A stretch of 64,000 nucleotides of DNA, from positions 7,756,501 through 7,820,500 of the forward strand of contig NW_018344068.1 of assembly GCF_002099425.1 (NCBI RefSeq), in the 5' to 3' direction. Both the position numbers and the translations under genes were made by a program. This stretch comes from Phascolarctos cinereus. Lineage: Eukaryota; Chordata; Mammalia; Diprotodontia; Phascolarctidae. The notes under the pieces are model-generated. The model was not told where the DNA came from. It did not search any database and saw only the letters and a list, made by a program, of their open reading frames with translations. How positions within the stretch are numbered: position 1 is the first letter of the stretch; the number at the start of each line of letters is the position of its first letter. Positions 1-63,690 of the stretch are shown here, in pieces.

Positions 1-29
1 AAAGAGACCTTAGGTATACTTTGATCTAA

Positions 30-128
30 CCTCCTTGTTTTATTGTACAGTGCAAGAAACTGAGGCTCAGAGAAGGGAAATGACTTGCTTAAGATTACAT
101 GGAGAGTAAATGGCAGAATGGGAATGAT
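30..128 (-). repeat. MIR fragment
   Basis: The plus strand reads gaaactgaggctcagagaag and the following bases typical of the reverse strand of MIR. It lies just before TSC2 exon 5. Confidence 0.6.
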
Positions 129-146
129 TTTTTTTCTTTCCCCTAG

Positions 147-54253
<54,107 letters not shown>

Positions 54254-54540
54254 GCCTTGGGGGACAAAAGCCTGTGCTCACTTCTGAGGTAGTGTCTCTG
54301 GTTCTGTTCCTGAAACACTGTAGGGTGTCAGTGACTTCACAGCCTGTGTCTCCATTGGCATTTCAGCTGTTGAGCCCTGAACTGGCTCACTTTCTACCCT
54401 CTGTCTTGAGAGCTGGCTGGGCCTGGCCCAGTACTACCGAAGCTGCTTACTTCTGACCGTATTGTTCATCAGCCCAACAATGTAGTCAGAACTGTTTATA
54501 AATGTAAATGAAATAAAGTGTTTGGATGGTTGCCCTTGGG
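54254..54540 (+). other. TSC2: TSC2 3'UTR
   Basis: About 280 bp after the stop, ending some 20 bp past the AATAAA at 54512-54517. The exact cleavage site is inferred. Confidence 0.8.
54512..54517 (+). terminator. TSC2 polyadenylation signal AATAAA
   Basis: Canonical AATAAA about 260 bp after the TSC2 stop, followed by a GT-rich stretch (gtgtttggatggttg) that fits a downstream element. A second plus-strand AATAAA at 54826-54831 lies inside the PKD1 3'UTR. Confidence 0.8.
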
Positions 54541-54668
54541 GCCGAGGAAGGCTTAGCTTTCCCCTTGCATGATAGCTTGTTCTGGGGTGTTGTGTGCCAG
54601 GTAGTTGAAGCAGATGGGGCCCCAGACAGTAATCACAAACAGAGGCAAGCATGTAGCAGTCCATAGTA

Positions 54669-54674
54669 TTTATT
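54669..54674 (-). terminator. PKD1 polyadenylation signal AATAAA (distal)
   Basis: Plus strand tttatt, i.e. AATAAA on the minus strand. A second AATAAA lies at 54702-54707. These are the only minus-strand AATAAA hexamers I saw downstream of the PKD1 stop. Confidence 0.7.
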
Positions 54675-55261
54675 TGACTTTGTCTTTTTTGTAATTGTGG
54701 GTTTATTAAAAAAAAAAAGGGAAATGTTTGTGGCCTTGGTCATGGTCCCAACTGGAAAAGCAGTATATTGATTGCTCAGGCATAGCTGGGCAATGTTGCA
54801 TCCTGGTAGGTAAGACACAACCAATAATAAATAAGAAACCATCTCTGGGGGCCTGCCTAGCTAGCCCTGGGTGGCCAGTGAGTGTGAGGAGAGAATCTGG
54901 CTTTTTACCTTCTTTTCCCCATAGTCCTTTCTCAGCTCTTTTCATGCCTTCCCCCCTCCCCCTTTCCCTAGGCGCTCCCAAGCAGCTCCACAGTCAGTCC
55001 AAGGCTGTAGGGCAGTTGTCCTGTCTTTGCCACTCCAAGAGTGGTCTTTTGCAGTCCTCGCCCAGTGCTTGTACCTTCTTTTTCTTTCCCTCTCTCCCTC
55101 TTCCTCTCTGTGCCGTACCCCCCACCCTTAGGGAGCAGGCACATGGTGTTGACTTCATTCCCAGGGCATAAGGCCCTTTTCCCTGTACAGTGCACCCTGG
55201 GCATGTCTTTCTTAGAGGGGTTTGGTTAATTCTGACAGCTGTTGCCTGTCTCTCACACGCT

Positions 55262-55312
55262 TAATACACACACATGCAAACGCCACATACACGCATGCAC
55301 ACACACCCCCTA
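55262..55312. repeat. CA-rich degenerate repeat
   Basis: Interrupted cacaca/cgcatg units within the PKD1 3'UTR. Confidence 0.6.
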
Positions 55313-55927
55313 CCTAACTTCATCACGCTTTCCTTCTGGCACTTATTGATCCTTGCCCGTCTCCCCAGTTTATAGCTGCAGCTAGGTTATGTCTGGGGGC
55401 CTCCTACTCTAATTCCTTTCTTTCCCAATCATTTTGGGCAGGTGGGTAGGACAAATAAGCCTGTAAAAAAGGATCACTGCACCCTTTTCCCTCCCTCCCA
55501 AGGCTGGACCTGGCCCCCCAGGCCAGGTTATTGTGCAACAAGCAGAAGTAACGGTTCCCTGTCCCAGCCCCCAGGCCTCCCGTGAGAAACAAACCCGACC
55601 CCTCGTTACCTGCTCCACATCCTGACCCCCAGTTCACTGACCTGGGTCCTGCCCCTCTGGCCTCTGAGCTACTCCTCACCCCAGCCTTAAAAGCCTGCTG
55701 GAAGCCCATGGCCCTGGCATGGGGCTCCAGGAGCAGCCCAGCGCCCTAGGCCCCCATCTCTGGGGCATCCACACACACCACTAACACTTTATATACAGCA
55801 AACTCAGTGAGGGCTGTGCCCTCGGGAACATCACCTTAAATAATTGGTGGGAGGGGAGAGGCCCAACTACATGTATTGCAGCTCTCTCCCCACCCCAGTG
55901 CTATGAAAATATAGCGACATACAAAAA

Positions 55928-55935
55928 TATATACA
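55928..55935 (-). promoter_or_regulatory. Pumilio-type element in the PKD1 3'UTR
   Basis: Plus strand tatataca gives TGTATATA, matching the Pumilio consensus UGUANAUA, in an AT-rich island inside an otherwise GC-richer 3'UTR. Confidence 0.35.
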
Positions 55936-56443
55936 TTTTAACCCCATATAAATTACTGACAATATACATATACATGGTGAGACAGTGGCTGGAATGTAAG
56001 TGTGGGGGTGGCAATAACTTAGGGGTCGGGGGAGGCAGGCTGGGGTGCCCTTAGCGTGAGGAGGTGCCTGCCACTGGGGGAGGTGGGGCAGGCACAGCCC
56101 CGCTGTACCTGAGGGCCCAGGTAATAAATTAGGGTATGAGGGGCTGAATCCTTAGCCCTCAAAGGCCCCAGCCTCCATCTGCTCTCTTCCCCCATCCTCA
56201 TGTTCTATTTCAGACCCATGAGGATCAGGGGAGGAGAATCTGTTCCTCCATCCTAAGGGACCTGTCTCCCCCTACAACTACCATCACCACAGTGAACCCC
56301 CCTCCCCTACACATGGTGGTCACACCTTTGGTTCTTGCTTATTTCAATTTTAGGCCTAAAAAAATCCAATACTGCTCTTCACCCCAGCCCTATTCTGGAG
56401 TGTTGGGAATACTTGGGTCCCTGCCTGTTAAGAAAGCCTCCAT

Positions 56444-56451
56444 TAAAGTGC
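56444..56451 (-). promoter_or_regulatory. miR-17-family 8-mer seed match in the PKD1 3'UTR
   Basis: Plus strand taaagtgc gives GCACTTTA on the PKD1 sense strand, the complement of the miR-17/20/93/106 seed with the flanking A. It lies about 360 nt after the PKD1 stop. A functional miR-17 site is known in human and mouse PKD1 mRNA; orthology of this site is inferred. Confidence 0.55.
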
Positions 56452-56813
56452 TGAGTTTTGGAGCCCCTCCACCCAGGGCTCAGGATTCCTGGCCAGAGAG
56501 ACCATGCTCTGGATCTGGGTACCATTGTTTCTCCCTTTCCTGTAACCCCTGGGCCCAAGTATATCACTGTTGCGGGGTGGGGAAAGGGAAGCTAGAACCC
56601 CTGGGGAAGAGTGCTTAATACTGAGAGGCATCCCTGCTTCAGGTATAGGGAGCTGCAGCCAGGGACAAACAACAGCCCACATGCTCAGGGAAGGAAGCAC
56701 TGGCTTGGAGCAGGGCCAAAGGAGGTACCCTAGGAAGTGGTCTGATGTCAGGGATTCAAGCTGGAGCCATAATAGTACCAAGGGCTCCTTCTCCACCCGG
56801 TCCAGGTTTCCCT

Positions 56814-57341
56814 CTATGTCAGGCTGGGGTGGATCCTGTTCTTTGCCCTTATCGATGCCCTCACAAGAGGTGAACTGGAAGAAGACTGGGCAGTTGCCAT
56901 GCCAATACCCCTGCTGGCCCGTGCTATCCTGGCTGGCAGAGTGGTCTGGATCCTGAGGGAGGGGCCTGGGGAAGGTGAAGGCATGGGAGGTCTGGGGCCC
57001 CAGGGCGGGCTGGCCAAATGGCCACTGGATCTCCGACCTTGTAGCCCCTGCAGCCGCCGTTCCAACTGGTACACATCCTCTGTGGCCTGGTTAAGGCGGT
57101 CAAACTGGGCTAGCAGAGCCTCAAAGACTGAGAGGAGGCGAGAGGGCTCTGGCTCAGGGTCTCCCCGGGCCCCTGCTCGGCCGATCAGCAGGCTCATCCC
57201 ATCCAGCTGACTGGAGGAGGTGGACGGGCGTGACGTGTCTGAGCCAGCACTTGGTGGGGACACATCCTGAGATGATTTGGAATCACTTGATGAGCGTGAG
57301 GGCAGCGGTTCCATCCCCTCAAACCGGACCTTATGTCGAAA
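56814..57341 (-). CDS. PKD1: PKD1 exon 46, C-terminal tail
   Basis: 175 codons plus stop TAG. Acceptor tatccctag. Reads FRHKVRFEGMEPLPSRSS, a Ser-rich linker, then the coiled coil ALLAQFDRLNQATEDVYQLE that binds PKD2. It ends RIHPSLT, where human ends KVHPSST (a proposed ciliary-targeting signal). It is about 20 residues longer than the human exon. Confidence 0.96.
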   Translation of the reverse strand, partial: FRHKVRFEGMEPLPSRSSSDSKSSQDVSPPSAGSDTSRPSTSSSQLDGMSLLIGRAGARGDPEPEPSRLLSVFEALLAQFDRLNQATEDVYQLERRLQGLQGRRSSGHLASPPWGPRPPMPSPSPGPSLRIQTTLPARIARASRGIGMATAQSSSSSPLVRASIRAKNRIHPSLT

Positions 57342-60300
57342 CTAGGGATAATGCAAAGGTCAGTAAGTCAGCCCAGTCCAAGCAAGGGGAATTAGACCTA
57401 CTTTGGCACTAAATGAAGAGTCCTGTCCATAATTCGCCAAGTAAGACATAAATAACTTTTGATGCTGTAAGAGGTTAAAAGTTGTGCGAGGATTGAAAAT
57501 TGGCTATCCCCTACAAGGGCTCTTCCCCCGACTTGAGTTTTTCAGGGCCCCTCTCCTCTGAGCTTCCCCCTGCCGGGGGCTCCTCTGCACTCACCTCCTT
57601 GACCTTGCTGAAACCCATCCAGAGGCGCAGGCGTCTCAGAAATAGCTCCACCATCTCATAATCCTGGGGCTCCCATGCGGGGCGGTAAAGCTCTCCCCTA
57701 AGGGCATGGTAGCGCCTCCGCAGCACAACAGCCCCCAGACGCAGAGCCCCCCACAGCTGCAGCGCCATGAGGCTGGTGCATAGCAAGGGCGACAGACGCC
57801 AGGGCTCTGAGGGACACACATGGGGATCCCCACCCGCTGGGCACAGCAGGAAGAGATCCCAGCCCATGCTTCGAAGGGAGTTGGAGCAGGAGGAAAACAG
57901 CTGTGAGGAGAAAAGTGAGGTCAGTGCGAGAGAGATGGAGGCAGTGAGCCCAGGGTGGTGGGGGTGGGGTGCCGTGCAGTGTGTATGAGGCAAGTAATGG
58001 ACTGAATATGCAGAATGAGAGGATTTTGGACACAGCCAATGTGGGGATTTGTTTTGCTTAACTATGCTTATTTGCTACAAGGTTGGGCATTTTTCTTCAT
58101 TTGAGAGAATGAGAAAGAAAAATAATGCTAGTTAAATGAAAAAAGTAAAATAAAACTTGTATTTTTTCAAAAGTAAATGGTCAAATCTTATCACATGATA
58201 ATAATAGCTAACACATAGCACTTATGTGCCAGGCACTGTGCTAAGTGCTTTACAGTTACTGTCATTTGATCCTGTGAGGTGGGTGCTGTTATTATCTTCA
58301 TTTTACAGTTGAGGAAACTGAGGCAAACAGGTCAAGTGACATGTCCAGGGTCACACAGCTAGAAGGATCTGCGATTGGATCTGAACTTGGGACTTTCTGA
58401 CTCCAGGCCCACTGCACCACCAGGGAGTTAAGGTGATTCCCACAAACTCCCACTTTTCCATCTTGACCCTCCACCCTAAGCTTCTGGGGACCAGATAGTT
58501 ATAAGATTGACACTGAGGAAGCACCCATCATCCTCAAGCCTCATCAGCTCTTTCCCTCCTCCCTGGGGAGACGTTAAGTGGCTCTCCAGGTTAGGGGGTC
58601 CCGTCTGGGAAAGATGACTTACCATGAAGCCTAGCTGGGTATAGGCTATAGCCAACACTAGGAGGGCCAAACCAGCCGCCACTAGCTCTCTCACTGAGCG
58701 GTAGAGGGTTTTTCCAAACACTGACCACTGACGGATGAAACGAAGTTGCTGGGCAGCCTAAGGACGAAGATCAAGCCATCACCACGTCTGAGAGAAGCCT
58801 CCCGAGGCGAAGTAGGCAGGGCCCACAACACGGCCTCCCAGGAGGGAAAACGATGGGGTGGACTTTGGCTTTTGGGGAGACACTGGCATCACGGAGACCC
58901 ACCTTGATCATCAGCAGGAAAAGCAGAGATGCAGCCAGGCTGGCAAAGGCTGAGCTGAGCTGAGCCACTTGGTAGAAGCTGGTGAAGTGGTGGGGACGGC
59001 GTTTCAGGTAACGGCCCCACTGCTGGTCAGCCAGGCTCAGCTGACTCAGGTGGATGAGCACAGTGGCTGTGGTCAAGAGGATCAGCAGCCACTGGCCCCA
59101 AGCCCCGGCACGAACCAGGTACGCCTGGCCCTCCTTCTGCATGGCCAGGGCCTCGGCCACCACGAAGTACACGACGAAGAGCATCAGAAAGACCTGCGGG
59201 AGGTAATCGGCTAGCTGGAGGGGAGGCCCTGCGGAGCAGGGCGGAGCTGGGCGGAGCTAGGCGGAGTTCCGCAGGGACCGAGGGGAAGGATCGGACCCAT
59301 CGATCGAATGGGAGAGGAGGGGCGTGGCACAGGACTGACCATCATCAGCAGCTGCAGGGTGACGCCCGCACTGAGCCGCTGCAGGGGGAAGGGCCGGACG
59401 CTGATGGCCGTCAGAGCGCGTCCTGACACCGGGAACTCGAGGCGCAGCGTGACCGCAGCATGCAGCCCCACAGCTGGGCTGTACTGCGTGAGCTCCACAA
59501 ATACCGCCCGGCTCCTGAGGACCGAGAGGCAGGGGGTCAGCTCACTCGTGGACCAGACTCCCAACCCCCAACACAAATAACGGAAGGAGGCCCCAGGCTG
59601 GGCCAGTCCCTGCCCCCCTCTCTGGGCCTCGGTCCATCATTGCTAAGGAATGCAAAGCTCTTTGCAAATATCTCGTTTTATCCTCACAACGACTCTGGGA
59701 GGTAGGAGCTCTTATTATCCCCATTTTATAAATGAGGAAACTGAGGCAGACAAGGTTAAGTGATTTGCCTGGGATCACCCAGCTAGGAAGTGTCGGAAGC
59801 TGGCTTTTTACGCGGGTCTTCCTTGACTCCGGCTCTGTATAAAATGGGGAGAGAAACTTCCTTCCCTCCCAGGGACAGGGTGTGAGTAAAAGGAGAGAAG
59901 TGATAAGAACTTTGAAATTTAAAAAAAAAGGTGTTAAATCTTTACTGTTCACATTTCTTCCCCAACAGTGTGCCCTTGGCCCTCTTTGCTTCCCCTCCCA
60001 CCCCAGGCTCACATGTTGTCTATCCAATTATGCCGTTGCAGGAAGCCCAGCAATTCTCGACTCTCCTCCAGGCTGACTCCCAGTTCCTGGATGTAGCCAC
60101 CACTGTCGTAGACAGAGAAGTAGCCCCAGTACCAGACCCTAGGAGATAGAGGGTGGGAATCAGTGAGTCAGCCCTGTAGGCCCGCGAAACAGCCACAGCC
60201 ACCTCTAGAAGCCAGGGAGATGGAACAGTCACAAAGTCTTGTCCCAAATGCCACACTATTTGTCACCTAGAGATCTACAACCATGAGGTGACATTTCCCA

Positions 60301-61072
60301 ATTCAGGAGAGAGGAAGGACATGAATTCAAAGGTCACTCTATGCAGCCCTCGCTTCCTCCCTCCACAAATCTGACCTCTCCTGGACCGCAAGAAAAAAAA
60401 CCAGCGTCCTAGGAGCAGGGAGGCAGCATAACTGATCGTTCGGTTTCACAGCTAGTCAGTCTTGTTCACATGGAAATGGGGGGATCCACAGAGCCCCGCC
60501 TCCCTGCCCGAGTCCCTGGGGAAAGCAGCCATGCCTCGGTTCTCACCCTGCCAAGTCAGGCGCTGAGTAGGCCCATGCCCTTGTCCCGTTTGGGGAGCTG
60601 CTTTCCCAGCCAACCTCATAATCCTTGGTACTGAAGCTGCCGGATGTGGTACACATTCTTCTTACGCTTCCCAGAGCCTCCGGGCAGAGTGCTGAAAAGC
60701 AGTCATTCAACTAGCATTTGTGAAGTGCTCACTATGTGCTACATGGACCCCAAAGACAAAACAAACCCCAAACCTCCTCTTCCGCTCCATCCGTTCCAGG
60801 AGGGATAATGTGGATGGGTGAGAATGCTTTGGTGGGGAAGAGGGAGAGGGTGATGTTGAAAGAGGGCCTCGAACAGGGGGAGGTTAGGAGAAGGGGAGGA
60901 AGTGGGCCAAGAGGAGAGGATGGGCAGTGGGAGGGAAGACTTCACTGTCTTCAACTCACCTTCCTGTAGCCGAACCTGCCGAAGCCGTGGGGGCCCCAGC
61001 TCCGGGGCAGATTGGTTCCCATGGACATAGGGGAGCAGCACCCGTGACATCCATACCCAGAATTCATCTGAC
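56814..61072 (-). CDS. PKD1: PKD1 (polycystin-1), last eight exons (39-46)
   Basis: Polycystin-1 is a large ciliary and plasma-membrane receptor-like protein that assembles with PKD2 (polycystin-2) channels. Eight exons read in order on the minus strand: the end of the extracellular TOP/polycystin domain (exons 39-42), the last membrane helices (exons 42-45) and the cytoplasmic tail with the PKD2-binding coiled coil (exon 46), ending RIHPSLT-stop. Exon lengths equal or differ by whole codons from those I recall for human. Introns here are short, except the one upstream of exon 39. It converges on TSC2. The roughly 3,700 residues before exon 39 lie beyond the window. Confidence 0.97.
57595..57900 (-). 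CDS. PKD1: PKD1 exon 45
   Basis: 306 bp (102 codons), human length. Acceptor ctcctcacag, donor gtgagt. Contains the Arg-punctuated last membrane helix LWGALRLGAVVLRRRYHALR, followed by GELYRPAWEPQDYEMVELFL. The basic residues in this helix replace the hydrophobic pore lining of true polycystin channels. Confidence 0.97.
58198..58430 (-). repeat. MIR, antisense, near full length
   Basis: Reads aggcactgtgctaagtgctt, cattttacagttgaggaaac and agggtcacacagctagaagg. In PKD1 intron 44. Confidence 0.82.
58623..58757 (-). CDS. PKD1: PKD1 exon 44
   Basis: 135 bp, human length. Acceptor gtccttag, donor gtaagt. Reads QLRFIRQWSVFGKTLYRSVR, then a hydrophobic helix ending AYTQLGFM. Confidence 0.96.
58903..59193 (-). 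CDS. PKD1: PKD1 exon 43
   Basis: 291 bp, human length. Acceptor ctcccgcag, donor gtgggt. Reads VFLMLFVVYFVVAEA (membrane helix), a second hydrophobic stretch LLILLTTATVLIHLSQL, then FTSFYQVAQLSSAFASLAAS leading into a third. Confidence 0.97.
59340..59514 (-). CDS. PKD1: PKD1 exon 42
   Basis: 175 bp, human length. Acceptor gtcctcag, donor gtcagt. Reads VELTQYSPAVGLHAAVTLRL and RPFPLQRLSAG, the end of the TOP domain leading into a membrane helix. Confidence 0.96.
59640..59850 (-). repeat. MIR, antisense
   Basis: Reads tttatcctcacaacgactct, ccattttataaatgaggaaa and tgatttgcctgggatcaccc. In PKD1 intron 41. Confidence 0.8.
60013..60138 (-). CDS. PKD1: PKD1 exon 41
   Basis: 126 bp, human length. 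Acceptor tctcctag, donor gtgagc. Reads VYDSGGYIQELGVSLEESRE then HNWIDN. Confidence 0.95.
60139..60546. other. PKD1 intron 40
   Basis: No repeat recognised. Confidence 0.4.
60547..60691 (-). CDS. PKD1: PKD1 exon 40
   Basis: 145 bp, one codon longer than human (142). Acceptor cttttcag, donor gtgaga. Reads KDYEVGWESSSPNGTRAWAY. No open frame is visible without splicing because of its phase and length. Confidence 0.94.
60960..61072 (-). CDS. PKD1: PKD1 exon 39
   Basis: 113 bp, human length. Acceptor ggggaatag is weak, lacking a pyrimidine tract; donor gtgagt. Reads VLLPYVHGNQSAPELGPPRL, part of the TOP domain. Confidence 0.94.
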
Positions 61073-61796
61073 CTATTCCCCCCAGCCCAAAAAATGAAAG
61101 TTACTCTCTTCCAGCAGCCTCAGACACAGTGACAGCCACTCATTCCCACCTAAAAGGCCAGGTCTAAGCGCAAGGCACTAGATCCTTTCCCAGGTCACAC
61201 AGATCGCAGCCAGGCCTGCTTTCTGAATACCCCTCCAGTCGTGACCTGACATCATCTGATGGCAGCAATGACCAGTCTGGACACAGCCCGACCTCATCCT
61301 AGGGATTGGTTCTATGTCAGAACTTTTGGTGAAACGTGGGGGTCATTAATTTCCATAAGCAACACTTAGAAGTGGGAGCTGTGTTCCGGGCCGTTACAAT
61401 TTGGACTATAAAAGCTGCCCAGGACTAAAAAAAAAAAAACCAAAAACCAAAAACCAACTGGGCTGTATTGGTCTTTACAGAGATCTGATGCTGTATTTGG
61501 GGGATCTTGCAGGGACTGAGCTGGGCTGGGGTAGGGCAGAGCTGTGGGTACACTCACACACCTGAGATATGGAGGCCTCATAAGTCAGGTCATCAAAGAG
61601 CAACCCTGAGGTTTGGGGGAGCAGGAGGAGATAAAAAACAACTTGCTCATGAGCAGTGATCTCCCCAAAGGTAACAGGGAAGCTACATGGGGAGCTAAAG
61701 AACCCAGGGATGACTTGAATGTGGATGGGAAGAGAGACAAACACTTCCTTCTCCCTCAACCCTCCCCCAAATCCTGAAACCTTTCGTTTAAGATCC
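61073..61796. other. PKD1 intron upstream of exon 39, proximal part
   Basis: No recognised exon 38 or named repeat. An A-rich tract with caaaaaccaaaaacc is at 61428-61455. Confidence 0.45.
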
Positions 61797-61990
61797 AGCT
61801 AGAAACCAGAGTATCAGGCCCAGAGTCAAATCCGGCCTCAGACGCTTCCTAGCTGTGTGATCCTGGACAAGTCACTTAACCCTGTTTGCCTCAGTTTCCT
61901 CATCTGTAAAATGAGCTGGAGAGGGAAATGGCAAACCACTCCAGTACCTTTGCCAAGAGTTGGATATGACTGAAACAACTAAACACATAG
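61797..61990 (+). repeat. MAR1-like SINE
   Basis: Reads gtcaaatccggcctcagacg, tttcctcatctgtaaaatga, gaaatggcaaaccactccag and atgactgaaacaac. Confidence 0.8.
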
Positions 61991-62204
61991 AAATGAGAAT
62001 CTAATTTTCAAACACTATTCTCACTCTTTTCTTCCCTCAAAAATAAAAATAAAAATCCTTTGCCCACAGCTAGAAAGGGACACTAATCTCAGAAGAACAG
62101 ACAATGGGGAAAAAATACTGAATCCTAAAGCAATTTGTGAAAGGAGACAGCTAACTGGTTAGAGACTGGGTATTTGGGAGGCAAATTTCCTTTCTTCAGA
62201 AATA

Positions 62205-62425
62205 ATTACAGCTAGCACTTTAAGGTTTGCTAAGAACTTTACATACATCACAACAGCCTTCTGAGGTTAGTGCTATTATTATCCTCACTTTACAGAGGAA
62301 GAAACTGAAGCTTGGAGAGGTGATTTGCCCAGAGTCCCACAGTTAGCATCTAAGGAAGGATTCGAACACAGGTCTTCCCAACTCTAAGTCAGGAACTCTA
62401 TTCCACTACATTGCACTGGTTTCTC
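62205..62425 (-). repeat. MIR, antisense, near full length
   Basis: Reads attacagctagcactttaag, cctcactttacagaggaaga and ggattcgaacacaggtcttc. Confidence 0.8.
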
Positions 62426-62662
62426 CCCGGGCCAAGAAAAGGGCAACTACCGTGACACAGTGACTTGGGAGGGACTTGCAGAAGAAAAAGATAGACTAAC
62501 AGTTTTTAAAAGCCTCAACATTCTTCCTGTTCTCAAGGTTCTAGAGCAACTGAAAGGGCCATTTGTACAAAGTGCTGAAAGCTTTCTTGGTGGTATTTAA
62601 CAATACTGAAAAAACCAAGACTCAAATCATTTCCTTTTCTTTCTAGGATTTGACCAGACTCA

Positions 62663-62776
62663 CAGGGGTGGGGAACCTTCAGCCTTGAGGTCCTCTACGG
62701 CTGCCCTTTGAATGAATCCAAACTTCACAGAACAAATCCATTAAGGGATCTCCAGACTGCAGGTTCCCCACCCCTG
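62663..62776. mobile_element. hAT-type MITE, internally deleted
   Basis: Begins caggggtggggaacc and ends ggttccccacccctg, perfectly inverted 15-bp termini. Internal text gaatccaaacttcacagaac is shared with the copy at 19036. Confidence 0.8.
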
Positions 62777-63233
62777 GGGGATGTCACAGCCCAGAGCTCA
62801 AATCCCAAACTTCAGGGGAAGGCTTAATTAATGTATTAATAATGTTTGTCAAAGTACACAACCTCTGACTATCAGGTCCTGGGACCCTCAAAGAACAGGG
62901 AAGGGTCCAGAAGGCCAAGATCTCCAAGGATATGGCTGTCTTTGACCTTGCAATGCCGCATTATCCCTTTTTAGCAAACCACACCATGGTTCACTGCAAA
63001 AAATTCTTCAGAAGGATACAAATAGAAACACATAGAGAAATCCACGCAAATAGCCAGACTCCCCAAAATGACCCTGCTCCCTGACAAAGGTCTCATGGAG
63101 CTGGGCTAACCTCCCTTTATAGGCTGGCTGCAGGTAGCCTCAGAGTGGGAGAGAGGTTGGTGCCTTCTTCTTCTGGGTTATCAGCCATTAACTGCTGCTT
63201 TCCTGTCTTCCCTCCAGCCCTGTACACCCAGGG

Positions 63234-63524
63234 GAGACGAGATTCCTTATCTCGCCCAGGCTGGAAGTACAGTGGCCTCTTGTGGACTCAGTCCCACTGC
63301 TGACTGCCACAAAAGCTTGGACCTGCTCATTCTCCAGCCTGAGCTGGTTCAACCCTCATTGAGCAGCCAAGTGAGGAGCTCTACTCCCCTCCCACTCCCT
63401 TATATTGGTGAGGGATTTAGTGTAGACACCTACTACAACTCAGAACTCCCATGCTCAATCCCCACTTGCCTCAGCCTCCTCCAGTCTCAGGGTTTACCAG
63501 CATGCACTGCACTGCCACGGGCTG
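63234..63524 (-). pseudogene. 7SL RNA (SRP RNA) pseudogene
   Basis: On the plus strand, complements of 7SL appear in order along about 290 bp: gagacgag, tcgcccaggctggaagtaca, ctggttcaaccctcattgag, atattggtgagggatttagt, tcagaactcccatgctcaat and gcctcagcctcc. This is near the full 7SL length. It is too diverged in the S domain to be the active gene. Confidence 0.75.
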
Positions 63525-63599
63525 CTACTTTCCTGCCTAAAATGCTCCCTGCCTTCCAGATTATGGTGACAAGGCTATGTGTGGATATATGACATCGAT

Positions 63600-63690
63600 T
63601 GGGCCAGTCTCAGGTGGGGTCAGCCCGCATTATATTGGAAGGGGCCTGGTATACAGTAGACACTTAACAGATGCTTATTGATTAATTGCT
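63600..63690 (+). repeat. L2-type 3' end
   Basis: Reads cctggtatacagtagacact then taacagatgcttattgatta. Confidence 0.5.

Larger units (their letters stand above)
54650..56813 (-). other. PKD1: PKD1 3'UTR
   Basis: About 2.16 kb from the PKD1 stop to the minus-strand AATAAA cluster. It contains an AT-rich block at 55900-55980 with a Pumilio-type site, a CA-rich stretch at 55262-55312 and an 8-mer miR-17-family seed match at 56444-56451. The extent is inferred from the polyadenylation signals. Confidence 0.65.

Noticed and set aside
61561-61604. Possible minus-strand exon reading LLFDDLTYEASIS with good splice-like edges
   Set aside because: 44 bp, fits no PKD1 exon that I know in length or sequence. 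It lies between exons 38 and 39, where none is expected. Chance open frame.
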